This document shows, piece by piece, positions 45,196 through 55,384 of a DNA stretch of 64,000 bases (positions are counted from its first letter, which is position 1; every line of letters starts with the position of its first letter). This DNA is from Acestrorhynchus altus (taxonomy: Eukaryota > Chordata > Actinopteri > Characiformes > Acestrorhynchidae), in the NCBI GenBank assembly GCA_034509495.1, contig CM067522.1, positions 17,117,772 through 17,181,771 on the forward strand, given 5' to 3'. The notes under the pieces are model-generated. The model saw only the letters and a list, made by a program, of their open reading frames with translations. It was not told the origin of the DNA and ran no database searches. A program made the position numbers and the translations under genes.

Positions 45196-46016
45196 GTAAT
45201 TTCCATTTAATTCTGCAAGTTGTCAACTTGCTGATTGCACTTGTTGAAAGCTGAAATTTTTTTTTACGTTGTTGACTTACAGGTTTCTCTAATTATGTTC
45301 TTAAGTCTGTCTGCACTCCTTCTTGTATCTAAATTACTCTCTGTGAAATGTTAAATCTCAATAAAACAATGCAGTGACCTAAGAACAACATGCAATTTAA
45401 CAGCAGCCAAAATAATTCCTCATAGTTAAATGCAAAGGAAGCAGGAGTTCTCAAATAAGGCCCAAAAGGTTTATATGTCCATGTCAAAGCTAAATCCCAT
45501 AGAGCTGCAATCTTTTGGCTTGAAATCAATGACACTATATTCTCTTATGGTTTTCCCTAGACCTGCATCCATCTGTACCTTTTGAACCGCAAGATCTGAT
45601 AGATGATAGATGACTGCATCCATATGCATCCATCTTCAGTAATGGCAATGTTGAAAGGTTACATTTTTGGCAAGCACTGTGCATCGTCTCTGATCAAGCT
45701 GTGATGGACCAAGACATTGATTTTCATACATTTTAATGCTAATCTTTAGGTTACTGACCTTTATTGGGACTGTATTGTCTGTGCAGTTTTAGCTACATTG
45801 TTGTCCTGTAGGAATGTTTAACCCCTTAAACCCTTTCAAACTATTAGAAATACATTCACTTCTGTATTCAGTTACTGAATAATAGATCTTAAGATTTAAT
45901 GTTTTAGGCTTTTTATTGCTTTTTATTAATATGTAATTGTAATTGACATCTGTCATGTAACTGTCATGCACAAACCTTTTCTCAAATTTATTTTAATGTA
46001 ATCTGGCAGTTGTCCA
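45196..46016. other. Non-coding stretch
   Basis: No gene supported. The region is AT-rich after 45820. Confidence 0.4.
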
Positions 46017-46345
46017 TACAGAAGGTTCAAGGTTGTGGCAGGCCAAATGACCGTAGGGTATTTGTAGAGGTGTAGATCTGTAAGGTAAGAAGAAGCAAGG
46101 TTGTGGAGGCCCAGATGAGGGTATGCAGGGTTATAAACCTGTAGAAAATCAGGGAGGTAAGAATGAGCAATGTTATGGACGGCCAAGTGATCATAGGGTA
46201 TATGTGCATGGCTATGGACAGCAAAAGATTGGAGAAGTAAGAAGGTTCAAGGTTGTGGAGCGCCAGATGATGGTAGAGTATCTGCAAAGGTGTAGACCTG
46301 CAAGACATATGAGAGGTAAGAAAGGGCAAGGTTGTCGAGGGAATT
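46017..46345. repeat. Minisatellite, ~75-bp unit, about 4 copies
   Basis: Units start near 46026, 46096, 46168 and 46247 with caaggttgtggaggcccaga, then gatggtagggtatctgcaga, ggtgtagacctg and gggaggtaagaag. Several chance ORFs on both strands arise from it. Confidence 0.85.
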
Positions 46346-47170
46346 TGGGTTCAATCTAGTGTTATATAGGAAGGCTGTGAAGCTGAGAAATTTAACAATG
46401 TTCTGTAATTCTTCAAACTTCACCACAGTTTCCATAAAAATGTGATGTACTATTCATTCCCCAATTGCATTTTATAAGTTTTACATTCTAATAGACCGAC
46501 TGTATTCTTTCATTCTATTCATTTTGTCCAATAAGCCACAGAGACAGAAATATGAAGATACAGAATCTATGGAAACATATTTACTGCTAATTGAAAACGT
46601 TTTGAGGAGGCCATAACTCCTCTAGAGTTTCAATAGCAGGGCACATCATAGATGACTGGATATGTGCTGCCATATGTCTGCCTCCAGAGGAGGACTCTTG
46701 TTATAAATGTGTCTCAAGGAGCCCAAGGCAACCACGGTGACAGTGGGTAGACACACTTTCAGTCAATGCCTCCTCTGCTCTCACTCGATGGAATGGATAG
46801 ATAGAGGGAGAGACTGAGAAGGTAGTGGAGGAGGGGGAGGGTGGTGGAGGTGCAGCTGAGGATAACGTTTCAGTGCTTTAGTGGTTTACAGCCGTTCTCT
46901 GGATCCAGTATAAGCGCTTTCACAATGCAGGTGATTGTGTGGTGGGGAGGATATGATTGAGCCCACTCACTGCCTTATTAGAGACAGGACGCTGGAACGC
47001 TGGTGTCTAGCCATCCATCTGAGCCTTATTACATGTCATACTGGAGCTGGACAAGCCCATGCAGATGACCCAAAGCATCTCCTCTTCTAGCATGCTCCAG
47101 TGGTCCCTGGAATCCCACTCTGATTGGAGTGCCAGGCCACAATGGAAACCCACTCATGGCTGATTGTGAG
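46346..47170. other. Non-coding stretch upstream of a possible promoter
   Basis: 46800-46860 is purine-rich (ggtagtggaggagggggagg). 46860-47170 is complex and repeat-free and could be proximal regulatory DNA of the start at 47181. Confidence 0.3.
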
Positions 47171-47180
47171 TGGAGGTGGC

Positions 47181-47258
47181 TATAAATATCCATGTCTCAC
47201 CTTTTCCCTCTGAGACAGAGATGAGATGACTCATAGAGACAACATGCAGGAGCTTAAG
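47181..47258 (+). promoter_or_regulatory. Possible TATA promoter and short first coding exon
   Basis: TATAAATA at 47181-47188 sits in ggctataaatatccatg, which is also MEF2-like. About 60 bp downstream an ATG (47244-47246) opens MQELK and meets a donor-like AAG|gtaaga at 47259. The order of TATA, short leader, ATG and donor is that of a vertebrate 5' exon. A short upstream ATG (47221) closes after two codons. No downstream exon could be matched. Confidence 0.3.
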
Positions 47259-47750
47259 GTAAGAGGGTGTAGAGTCTCGCAAAGCACAGTAGGACAGCAG
47301 TTCCAGCACCTTCATTAGTGGTGCTCCTCTTCAAGTTTCTATTGGCAGTTTGAATGTGTCTGACTCATCACAAGATTTTGACTTGGAAAGACTTGAAAAA
47401 GACACAATGCACCACAATGCAATAGAAGATCATCATCACAAAATAGAGCAAAACTTTCTATAGCCACATGGGGCCTTGTCTATCACTCTCTTTAATGAAA
47501 CATACTGTTCTAGATAAAATTACAAAAGTAATGATATTCTGAGGTTTGTGATGTTCCTTATCTGATTTCAGATGGTTATATTGTCCACCCCTAATTTCAA
47601 AATTGCTGAACAATATGTCAAGTTGAATTAAGTTGAATGGAACCCTTAAACAGTTGTCAAAACAAGGAGCATGAACATTTGTTTCTTTCTCAAAATAATT
47701 TTAAACCAAGAACATTTTTAAGTATGTATGTGAAGAATGCAATCTCTCAG

Positions 47751-47954
47751 CTATGCTTTATCTCTACTCTTGTGCAGGTGGGGAACATAGTGCATCCAAC
47801 AATAAAGGTAGTCTGGACCATCTGTTGTAAACAATTTGCAAGTGCCATAACTCCTCTGGTACACGTAATCATTTCCATATATCATTGGGTTGTAGAGGTT
47901 CCCATGTGTCCTATGATAATCTGTGTATTCAGATTGAATATTCTCACACAGTTT
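47751..47954 (-). CDS. Candidate coding exon, protein not recognised
   Basis: Minus-strand frame after an acceptor (gctgcaagattttcag|AAACTG at 47954, phase 0) reads KLCENIQSEYTDYHRTHGNL, then a Tyr-rich stretch ending HYVPHLHKSRDKA and a stop. A weak donor (AAGA|gtagag) lies just before the stop. The reverse strand also has a long frame (47637-48209) with an antisense-like hydrophobic composition, so coding on the minus strand is the better of the two. No family assigned. Confidence 0.22.
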   Translation of the reverse strand, partial: KLCENIQSEYTDYHRTHGNLYNPMIYGNDYVYQRSYGTCKLFTTDGPDYLYCWMHYVPHLHKSRDKA

Positions 47955-47999
47955 CTGAAAATCTTGCAGCAGTGTTGGCCACCAGGGGCATCTCCTGAC

Positions 48000-48260
48000 C
48001 ACACAGAGATTCAGGGTTCAGGCCATGAAGATCTTTATTTACTAGGGGGGTGGGTGTTGCTTGGGGTGGTCCCAAGCATTCCCCAGTGGTCTCCAGCGGT
48101 CCTCAGTGGTCATTTTTGTTCTGTCAACCAGAGGTTTGTCAACGTTCAGTCCAGAGGGATTGGGGGTGGGTGTGACATTAGGGCAGATGGTTGGTGGAAG
48201 AAAGGTTGACATTAGAAGGTTTGGGGCTATACACCAAGAAGCCCAGGGCAGGCGACACCC
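48000..48260. mobile_element. Interspersed repeat linked to SINE family 2 (diverged)
   Basis: ccacacagagattcagggtt, caggccatgaag and the G-rich part resemble the insert at 44935-45075 (cacagaggcccagggctcag). Confidence 0.4.
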
Positions 48261-48297
48261 CTGCATCCCACACATTTTCAATCATGGATACAATTAA

Positions 48298-48980
48298 TCC
48301 AGAAAGTATTCACAGCACTTTTGCACATTTTGTTATTTTACAGTCTTTTCTCAAAATGGATTAAATAAATCTTTCCTTCTAAATTCTACACACAATACCC
48401 CACAATGACAAAGTGAGAAGTTATTTCACAATCTTTGCAAATTTATAAAAAATAACTATGTACGTCAGTGTTCACAGACTTTGTTCCATACTTTGCTGAA
48501 GCACCTTTGGCAGCAATTACAGCCTCAAGTCTTTGAGTATGATGCTACAAGCTTGGCACACCTGTTATTGGGAAACGGCTTCTGTCTGGACAATTGTGTC
48601 CTGATTGTGTCTGTGTCTTCAAGGAAAGCTCTTGAGACAGCAGCAGTATGTGGATGAACATTGTCCAATTGGAATAGTGAACCAGAGTGTGCATTCAGAA
48701 AATGTAGGGCCACTGATAGCAGGACCTGAATAATGTAACATCAGGTTAAAAGGCCTGTAATGAAGACCAAAGGTGACCCGGCATTGTACAAAATTACATC
48801 CCACACCATGACACCGGGCTTTCTGGATGTATGACAACAAACCGTTGATCTTGGCACTGACCACGGTGTTTCAACACATTGATTTGTTGGTCTTCTCCAC
48901 CAAGACAAAAAGCAAAAACGCCATTCTGAGTGACTCCATGACAGGCTGGCATGACACCATTGCAGTCATCCATGATCTCT
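48298..48980 (-). pseudogene. Tc1-like transposon 3' half with terminal repeat
   Basis: The left boundary ccagaaagtattcacagcac is a recognisable Tc1-type terminal repeat. It is followed by tttgttattttacagtcttt and taccccacaatgacaaagtg (3' untranslated part). Minus-strand coding fragments then follow: QLDNVHPHTAAVSRAFLED (second catalytic Asp region) and MVSAKINGLLS upstream of it. Frameshifts split the gene. The N-terminal half is missing beyond about 48980. Confidence 0.85.
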
Positions 48981-50104
48981 TTTGGTTGTAACTATCTTTT
49001 TGATGATGAGTGTAATTAGAAAAACATTTAAAATGACAATTTGGCAGCTGCTTTTATAGAGGTTGGTGAATGTAGTGGTGGAAGTCATTTTAATGAATCA
49101 TGTAGTACGCAGTGACTCTTATTGGTACTTGTTCTTGCCCTGGGCAGGGAATCAATGCCCAGTCTACAACCTGCCATATTATGATGTTGTCCACATCATT
49201 CAGCTCTAGCAGTGACATCAAAATACAGTGTACGATAGGTGTAGTTACAAGTTTGAAAAGTTTAGAGTTTAAGGGGTAGTTAAATTAGCCACACCACATC
49301 AATGTGACAATAAAGCAGACATTGCACTTTTCCTTTTGCAGCTTTCGCAGTCCTTGCAAGAATGTGTACGTGCTGGTGTGGGTCCTCTTCTCTCTCTTAC
49401 ACCTTGAGCCTCAAACAGTGTGCTCTTTGTCTTAAATCTTGCCCAGTGACACACACGCACACACATATTGGAGGTTACTGGCGGAAACAAAAACAAGAGG
49501 ACCACCGTGCCCATTCATTCCTTCATGATACTCCCCCAGCATTTTAATGCACAGCCCCTTTTCTCTAATGGACTTTGCAGGCGTCTCCAACTCGGCCCAC
49601 AATGGGATCAGGGGTCCACTGTGCATGTCAGTCACACATGAATGAGCCCTGTAAGCCTAGCCCCTTCAGCCCGCCTTTATGCTATAGTGCGAATATTGAG
49701 ACAAATGGAGGGTGAGGAACAGATATGGCAGTCTTCCGACGGCAAGGGCAAAATCAGCAGGATGTGAGAGCTTTATACATCCCGGCGTCGCACTTAATGC
49801 GTTTAAGGTTTTTTGACAAGTTTTACAACACTGCCACAGTGTACTCGGGCTCCCCTGAGAAATAGTCAGTCTTCGGAAAAGTCCAAAAGAACTCTTGATG
49901 AAAGGTTCTGATTTCAACAGAGCTTATATCAGGATGTACAACAGTTTAGTCCAGCTGCACACTGAGAAATGTTTATAGAATTACTTTTTTGTTTAAACAA
50001 ATAGGATTTTATTAATCTGTCATGATATCAGAGAATATCAATAGAATTGTTCATATACACCCATCGTGAAAAACAAACAAAAAAACTAAAAAACATTATC
50101 TAAT
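48981..50104. other. Non-coding stretch, partly conserved-looking
   Basis: 49640-49880 is complex (cagtcttccgacggcaaggg, cccggcgtcgcacttaatgc) and repeat-free, and it has several CpGs. Frames are unsupported. Confidence 0.35.
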
Positions 50105-50500
50105 TATCTAAAATTAAAACATTATATAGTGTCTGACTGATATGAGCAATATTTATTGATCTACACATTCAATGCAACATGCCAGATGTCTCAGCATGGA
50201 GTTGTAGAGGTTCCTAATGGTGTCCTGTGACAGTCCATCCTAGGCAGCTTGAATAGTCTCAGTCAGTTCCTGCATTTTGTGTGGTAGGGGTGGAGTGTTG
50301 ATAATGCATCCAATAGCATTCCACACATTTTCAGTTGGGTATAGGTCTGGCAATGCGACTGGTCATGGCATAGTTTCTGTGTCTTCAAGGCAAGTAGTAC
50401 AAGGACAAGTATTCTCCTGTTGGAATATTTCACTGAAGTGTGCATTCAGAGAAGGGTCACTGATTGCAGGACCTTATTAACATAAGATTGGAAAGGGCTC
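50105..50500 (-). pseudogene. Tc1-like transposase relic, C-terminal end
   Basis: The minus-strand conceptual peptide has TENVWNAIGCIIN, then LTETIQAAWDGLSQDTIRNL and YNSMLRHLACCIE. This is the typical end of a Tc1 transposase (…EHLWD…L…W..IP…L..SM.RR). The catalytic core is degraded, and the stop region lies near 50150. Confidence 0.8.
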
Positions 50501-50504
50501 TATG

Positions 50505-50815
50505 TCTATATGGCTATGATGATCATAGTCCAAATCCCATGTCTTGCCATCAGTAGCACGATTTTGAGAGAGCACAATTGGCCATGCTCTCTCTGGGTTG
50601 GTAACTGGTGCTCTTTCCTCATATCACATCCAGGTATGTGTAAACCATTGTATTGGAGCTGGGCTTTGCTGGGCGTGTTGGCTGTCCAGTATTGATGCAA
50701 TGGCAGCAGATCGAAAAGAGGCGGTGTATCAAAGGAGGCATGTGCATGTCTTCATCCTCCTAATGGGATTGGGTAATTGGTACTGTGTTGGGTTGTCAAA
50801 GTGCCTGTAATAAAC
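50505..50815 (+). mobile_element. tRNA-derived SINE (family 2), truncated
   Basis: Contains gagcacaattggccatgctc, ggctgtccagtattgatgca, agatcgaaaagaggcggtgt and ggaggcatgtgcatgtcttc, as at 24740. The tRNA-like head is lost. Confidence 0.72.
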
Positions 50816-51714
50816 ACGATGCCGTTTGTTTCCCAGACAGGAATTAAATCTAGTTCTGGACTGACCCTTATAATCTTGTGTTTTGAGGTTTGTAATTCAA
50901 CCCAATAATAGCTGTGATGATATTCTTATGAAAACACACAACTCACAGAAAATGTTTTACTGCTTAAACATATCCGGGCAGAACTCCAGGCACATACTGA
51001 TTCTGTACTGATTGACAGGTTTGGTTGCTGAAGGTTAGATGCGGAATAATTGAGAGGCAAAACAGTGTAGAAATTCTAGACCAGGCCAAGAAGACTGCTG
51101 ATGACTACTTAGGCGAGAGGATTGCGCTATGGTTTGCATTGCATTTACATCAGCCATGCTCAATTGATCTTAAATCCTTTCCTTTCAAAGCAAGCTTTCT
51201 CTGTCTCAGCTTTCTAAGCAGTATTCACAAGCTCTTAGTCTGCATTTTAGTGTCTGTGAGAGACTCTCCTCGCTCTTTAAGCTTGCTGTTTCATGGCAAA
51301 GGTAAGGTTTACGGATGTTGGATGCTTTTGTTGGTGCAGGAATGGTGGACTTTGGCGGCATTTTGTGCTCTGCCTGTAAAACTTGAGCCCATAATGCGCA
51401 TTCAGCATAAATGCTGAGGTCTGGTTTTATGGCTTTCAAACAACTTGGGATAAATATATCTGTAGAGGGTTATTTCAGGGCTTTCAGTAAATGTCTGATA
51501 CTGAAATTCACTTAAATTTGACAATGGATTCAATTGTGCAGTGTAGTTGTACATTTATGGACACGTCATTTCCAATACTGTATTTTTGCTGACGCTAGCA
51601 CTGGAGCCAAGATGATCTTGACCAGTTGAGATTCCATTTAAGGCTTTGTCTTGGTTGAGACCAGAGACTAAATTTGGCAAGACTAATGGCTGAGGCAAAG
51701 ACACGTCAGGGCAC
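50816..51714. other. Non-coding stretch, possibly conserved
   Basis: 51025-51420 is complex and repeat-free. An open frame across it (130 codons) lacks splice and family support. Confidence 0.35.
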
Positions 51715-52190
51715 AAATATCAATGAATCCAATTACCAGTGTAAATGCTATCAAGCTATCAATACATGTCTGATTACAAATACCGTCAAGTCTAACACAA
51801 GCCTAAGTAAACTACTATCATGTCTATAAGAAGTCTGAGCAACACAGTTTTGAGTCATACAAAGACAAAAAAGACATGTTTAAGTAAAAATATTAAAGGG
51901 TCAAATAAAAGTACCAGTACACATACTACTTTTAGTTTTAAGTCTGAGACGAGTTTGATTGCAAAAACAAGTCTGTCTACAAATACTACAGAATGCAAGA
52001 CACATTTTAATTACAAATGTAATCAAATCAATGACAAATCTGAGCACAAATGCCATCCAGTCCAAGAGAAGTCAGAGTAAAGATACTGTTTAGTCCAAGA
52101 CAAGATTGAGTCCAAATATCATCTGGTCTAAGACAACAGCTGAGAACAAAAGCTATCAAGTCTAAGACAAGTTCAAATACAAATAATAAA
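51715..52190. repeat. Degenerate minisatellite, ~34-bp unit, about 14 copies
   Basis: The unit tcaagtctaagacaagtctg, agtacaaataccatc recurs with heavy divergence. The clearest units lie at 52030-52180. The Ser/Thr/Lys-rich frame at 51820-52080 is a by-product. Confidence 0.75.
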
Positions 52191-53010
52191 ATCTATGACA
52201 TAACCACAGAAAAAATCTATTGAGGCTATACTTGAGAATCACTGATTATTTTGGACACTAACTTTTGGCTCCCTAAAGAAATTTTCAGTGGATGGTTGAC
52301 AAATTGTGAATGAGATGTGTGAGAATTATATAATGTAAATGATATATACCAGACAACGTCTGTTCCTAGAACTGTATGGTCAAGCCAAGAATGATCTACC
52401 TTTAGAATTCCACTTTTAATAAACATATAAGGGATCATCTTGCTTAAAAATTAATTATAACTGGAAGAATATCAAATAATGTGAGAGAACTTGAATAGGT
52501 CAGCTGTGCTACACGTCTGCAGTTCTTTTCATATGTGTTGGGAGAAGATTCAGAGAAAAACCACAAGCTTAATTCCACTGTTAAAGCTGTGGAGGTCTGT
52601 GAGAATGTGGTAGGCTCTTAATGGAGTGATGGGGAAAGGCCTTGGGCTATAACCCAGTTGGACAGTGTGTTATGGTTTCGGGCCACCACTATGGAGTTTC
52701 CTTCGTCATTTACCAAACCTCAGCTTTTGAAGCTAAATGCTCAATTATAAAGGATCTTTAAGAGCTTGGCACTTGGAAGGGTAAAGATTGCTTCATGTGC
52801 CAGCTTGTTGCCATGAAACCAGGTTCTCAGCAGAATCTCTGTAAATGTCTGAATTCAGTGAGTGCATCAACATCTCTGTTCAAATATGTCCACCTTCATT
52901 GTTATGTCTAGTCATTTGGATAATGGATCTAAAATCCTATCTTCGGAGACTGCTGATGTTTGTTTGGGAGCATTACAGATTGCTTTAGTGTTCTTTACAT
53001 TGGGGTAATG
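52191..53010. other. Non-coding stretch, no clear feature
   Basis: Nothing recognised. Confidence 0.4.
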
Positions 53011-53617
53011 TTAGGGTTAGCATTAGGGCAAGGGTAAAGGTTTTGAATACAGGATAATATTATAGTTATGTTAGGTTTTGGACTAAGGGTAATGTTAGGG
53101 TTAGTTTTAGGTTGAGGGTAATATTAGGGTTAGTTTTAGGTTTTGGACTAAGGGTAATGTTAGGGTTAGTTTTAGGTTTTGGACTAAGGGTAATGTTAGG
53201 GATAGATCTTGACTTGATGGTAATGTTAAGGTTAGGTTGTGGGTTGAGAGTAATATTATGGTTAGGTTTTGGACTAAGGTTAATGTTGGGGTTAAGCTTT
53301 GGGTTGAGGATAATATTAGGGTTAGGTTTTGGATTGAGGGTAATGTTAAGATTAAGTGTTGGGTTGAGGGTAATATTAGGGTTAGTTTTAGGTTTTGGTC
53401 TGATGGTAATGTTGGGGTTAGGCTTTGGGTTGAGGGTAATATTAGGGTTAGGTTTTGGATTGAGGGTAATGTTAAGATTAAGTTTTGGGTTTAGGGTAAT
53501 ATTAGGGTTAGTTTTAGGACTAAGGTTAATGTTAGGATTAAGTTTTGTGTTGAGGGTAATATTAGGGTTAGGTTTTGGACTAAGGGTAATGTTAGGGTTA
53601 AGTTTTGGGTTGAGGGT
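53011..53617. repeat. Minisatellite of 30/36-bp units rich in TTAGGG
   Basis: About 18 units of the form ggtaatattagggttaggtt, ttggattgag, with 36-bp variants. Telomere-like TTAGGGTTAG occurs many times, but in each unit it is embedded in other sequence. Unit lengths are multiples of six, so both strands stay open: minus-strand repeat NPNITLNPK, plus-strand repeat GLRVMLGLGF. Confidence 0.95.
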
Positions 53618-53623
53618 ATGCCC

Positions 53624-53725
53624 CACCCCAAATTATCCCAAAAGTATGGGATGGAGCTTTGGCATTCCAGAGAATGAAGTTCCACTGCTCCAAAGCTAAA
53701 TGCTGGGGGGGCTTTATATCTTACT
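53624..53725 (+). mobile_element. Mariner-type MITE fragment abutting the minisatellite
   Basis: ttatcccaaaagtatgggat, ggcattccagagaatgaagt, tccactgctccaaagctaaa and tgctgggggggctttatatc correspond to the middle of the family. Confidence 0.82.
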
Positions 53726-54284
53726 TTAAAATTATATATAAAACTGAAACCATGCGTATGTTCACTAGTCTATATTTAAGTTGACCTCTTGTTTCAATGA
53801 ACCCTGTTGTAAAGTCTGTATATTCTTTTAAATGTAACATTTCACTTTAGATCTCTACAAATGACTCAGAATCTGAATTCTGCAGAAATCTTGAACCTTA
53901 AACATTTGGTGACTTGTTCTGTAATTAGTTCAGAAAATGCATCAACTCAAAATATTCAGTAATGAGACTTCAGTATCCATTAACTTTATATCATCAGTGA
54001 TTTTTTAAAAATACTATCATATTTAAGCAATATAATAACACCACATGCCCATTATATTTTCTGAACATTTTATGACAAATGGAACAGAAATAAAATCTCA
54101 TTGAATCTACATACATTACATTTCAGAACCATTCTTGCTTCTCCTCTAAAGGTACATTTCCAGAGACATGAGGCTTCATTACAACAATGGCAATATATAA
54201 ATGAGTACTTGAAATATGAAGTCAAAGAACTGCAGGGTATCACACTCAAACAGAAAAGATCTGCTGTCTGAACCAATGGCCTTC
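53726..54284. other. AT-rich non-coding stretch
   Basis: No gene or repeat family recognised. Confidence 0.4.
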
Positions 54285-54530
54285 AATGAGCCGAGCCAAA
54301 AAGTAATAAAGCGTTGTCATGGTAACCATGGTAGGTGATATATCGCGCCATAATTGCATTAGTTACACTGTATTTTCCAGGATTGAATGACTGAGTGTTA
54401 TTTTTCCACAATAAATTTTAATTTACTTTTGCCTTAGAGGGGGAGAAATTATATATCATCTGACTGCGTGGACAAAATTGAATTTGAATTGAATTACTCA
54501 GCATACCTGGGTGCACACAGTAGGGAATGT
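54285..54530. promoter_or_regulatory. Candidate enhancer with an RFX X-box
   Basis: GTTGTCATGGTAAC at 54313-54326 fits the palindromic RFX X-box (GTNRCC, spacer 0-3, RGYAAC) on both half-sites. It sits in repeat-free sequence with homeodomain-like cores (cataattgcattagttacac, cacaataaattttaatttac). Function is inference. Confidence 0.4.
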
Positions 54531-55285
54531 GCTGCAGGATAGGAGGCATTTGTTGAATTGATATCAGGTAATGTAAGATAGGATAGGATGTAAGCAATTA
54601 CATAGGGTCTCAAAAATGTTAATGCAACACGGTATATTTGTTTTTTCTTCTTCTTAATCTGGAGAAGGGTAAAGAGTGCAGAAAATATTACAGCTGTTCT
54701 GTTTTACCATTATTTATATATCTTTCTGGCTATTTACCTGAGATTTAACAGGAAAGGGTTACGTGTGACCACAAGGCAGAGTTGTTGACCCAGCAATTTA
54801 CCTGCATAAGACTTCCCTGGAAATTGCTGGGAGGCCCATGTGCGAACAAAAGCTCAAAGTGCCAGATTTTGTATTATTTAATAATAATTAAAAAAAGAAC
54901 TAGAACTAAGCTCATCTGACCTAAAGGTCACAGGCCTTAATGAATTTTTATTTGAGTTAACTTTACTTACATCAAAAGTTTTCTTAAGTCACAATTTTCA
55001 GTTCTGCATCTCAGTTTGTTTAACATATTGATGCTTATTGAGTTGATTAAAAACATTAGTAAATGAACTGGATCTTAAATACCTAATTACTGAATTACTT
55101 AAATACTGTGTAAAATGTTTAGTCTGTCCCTCCCCCTCAGTCTGTTTACTGTTTATTCCCATCTGCAGATTAGAATTTCCTCTGACACATGGAAGAAGGC
55201 CTTCCTATTCCCATATTACTGATCATGGAGGGCTGCGGTGTTGATGTGATGTAAACTTATGATAATTATGTTTCTTAACAAGCAG
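54531..55285. other. Non-coding stretch, no clear feature
   Basis: No repeat family or supported frame seen. Confidence 0.4.
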
Positions 55286-55384
55286 GCAGTTAGATCGTTG
55301 TGCCACTCTAGAGCTGTGGTACCATGGATTTCTGAACAGAAATGTAAGTTCTACCGCTCTAGAGTGGCACAACGGTCTAACTGC
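55286..55384. repeat. Foldback of two head-to-head SINE heads
   Basis: The left arm 55286-55313 (GCAGTTAGATCGTTGTGCCA...) is the reverse complement of the right arm 55357-55384, with 27 of 28 bases paired and a 43-base loop. The right arm (agagtggcacaacggtctaa) is the tRNA-like start of a SINE. A further fragment in the left-arm orientation lies at 62200-62222. Confidence 0.85.

Noticed and set aside
45815..45960. Another TTAA MITE copy (gtttaaccccttaaaccct)
   Set aside because: Only the terminal-like motif matches. The interior does not follow the family.
47637..48209. 190-codon plus-strand ORF as a gene
   Set aside because: The hydrophobic antisense-like composition and a run into repeat DNA after 48000 argue against coding.
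53011..53617. Interstitial telomere
   Set aside because: TTAGGG occurs many times but never as a head-to-tail hexamer array. It is part of a longer minisatellite unit.
53066..53699. Long frames (186 and 195 codons) on opposite strands
   Set aside because: They are produced by a 30/36-bp minisatellite whose unit length is a multiple of three. The repeat explains both.
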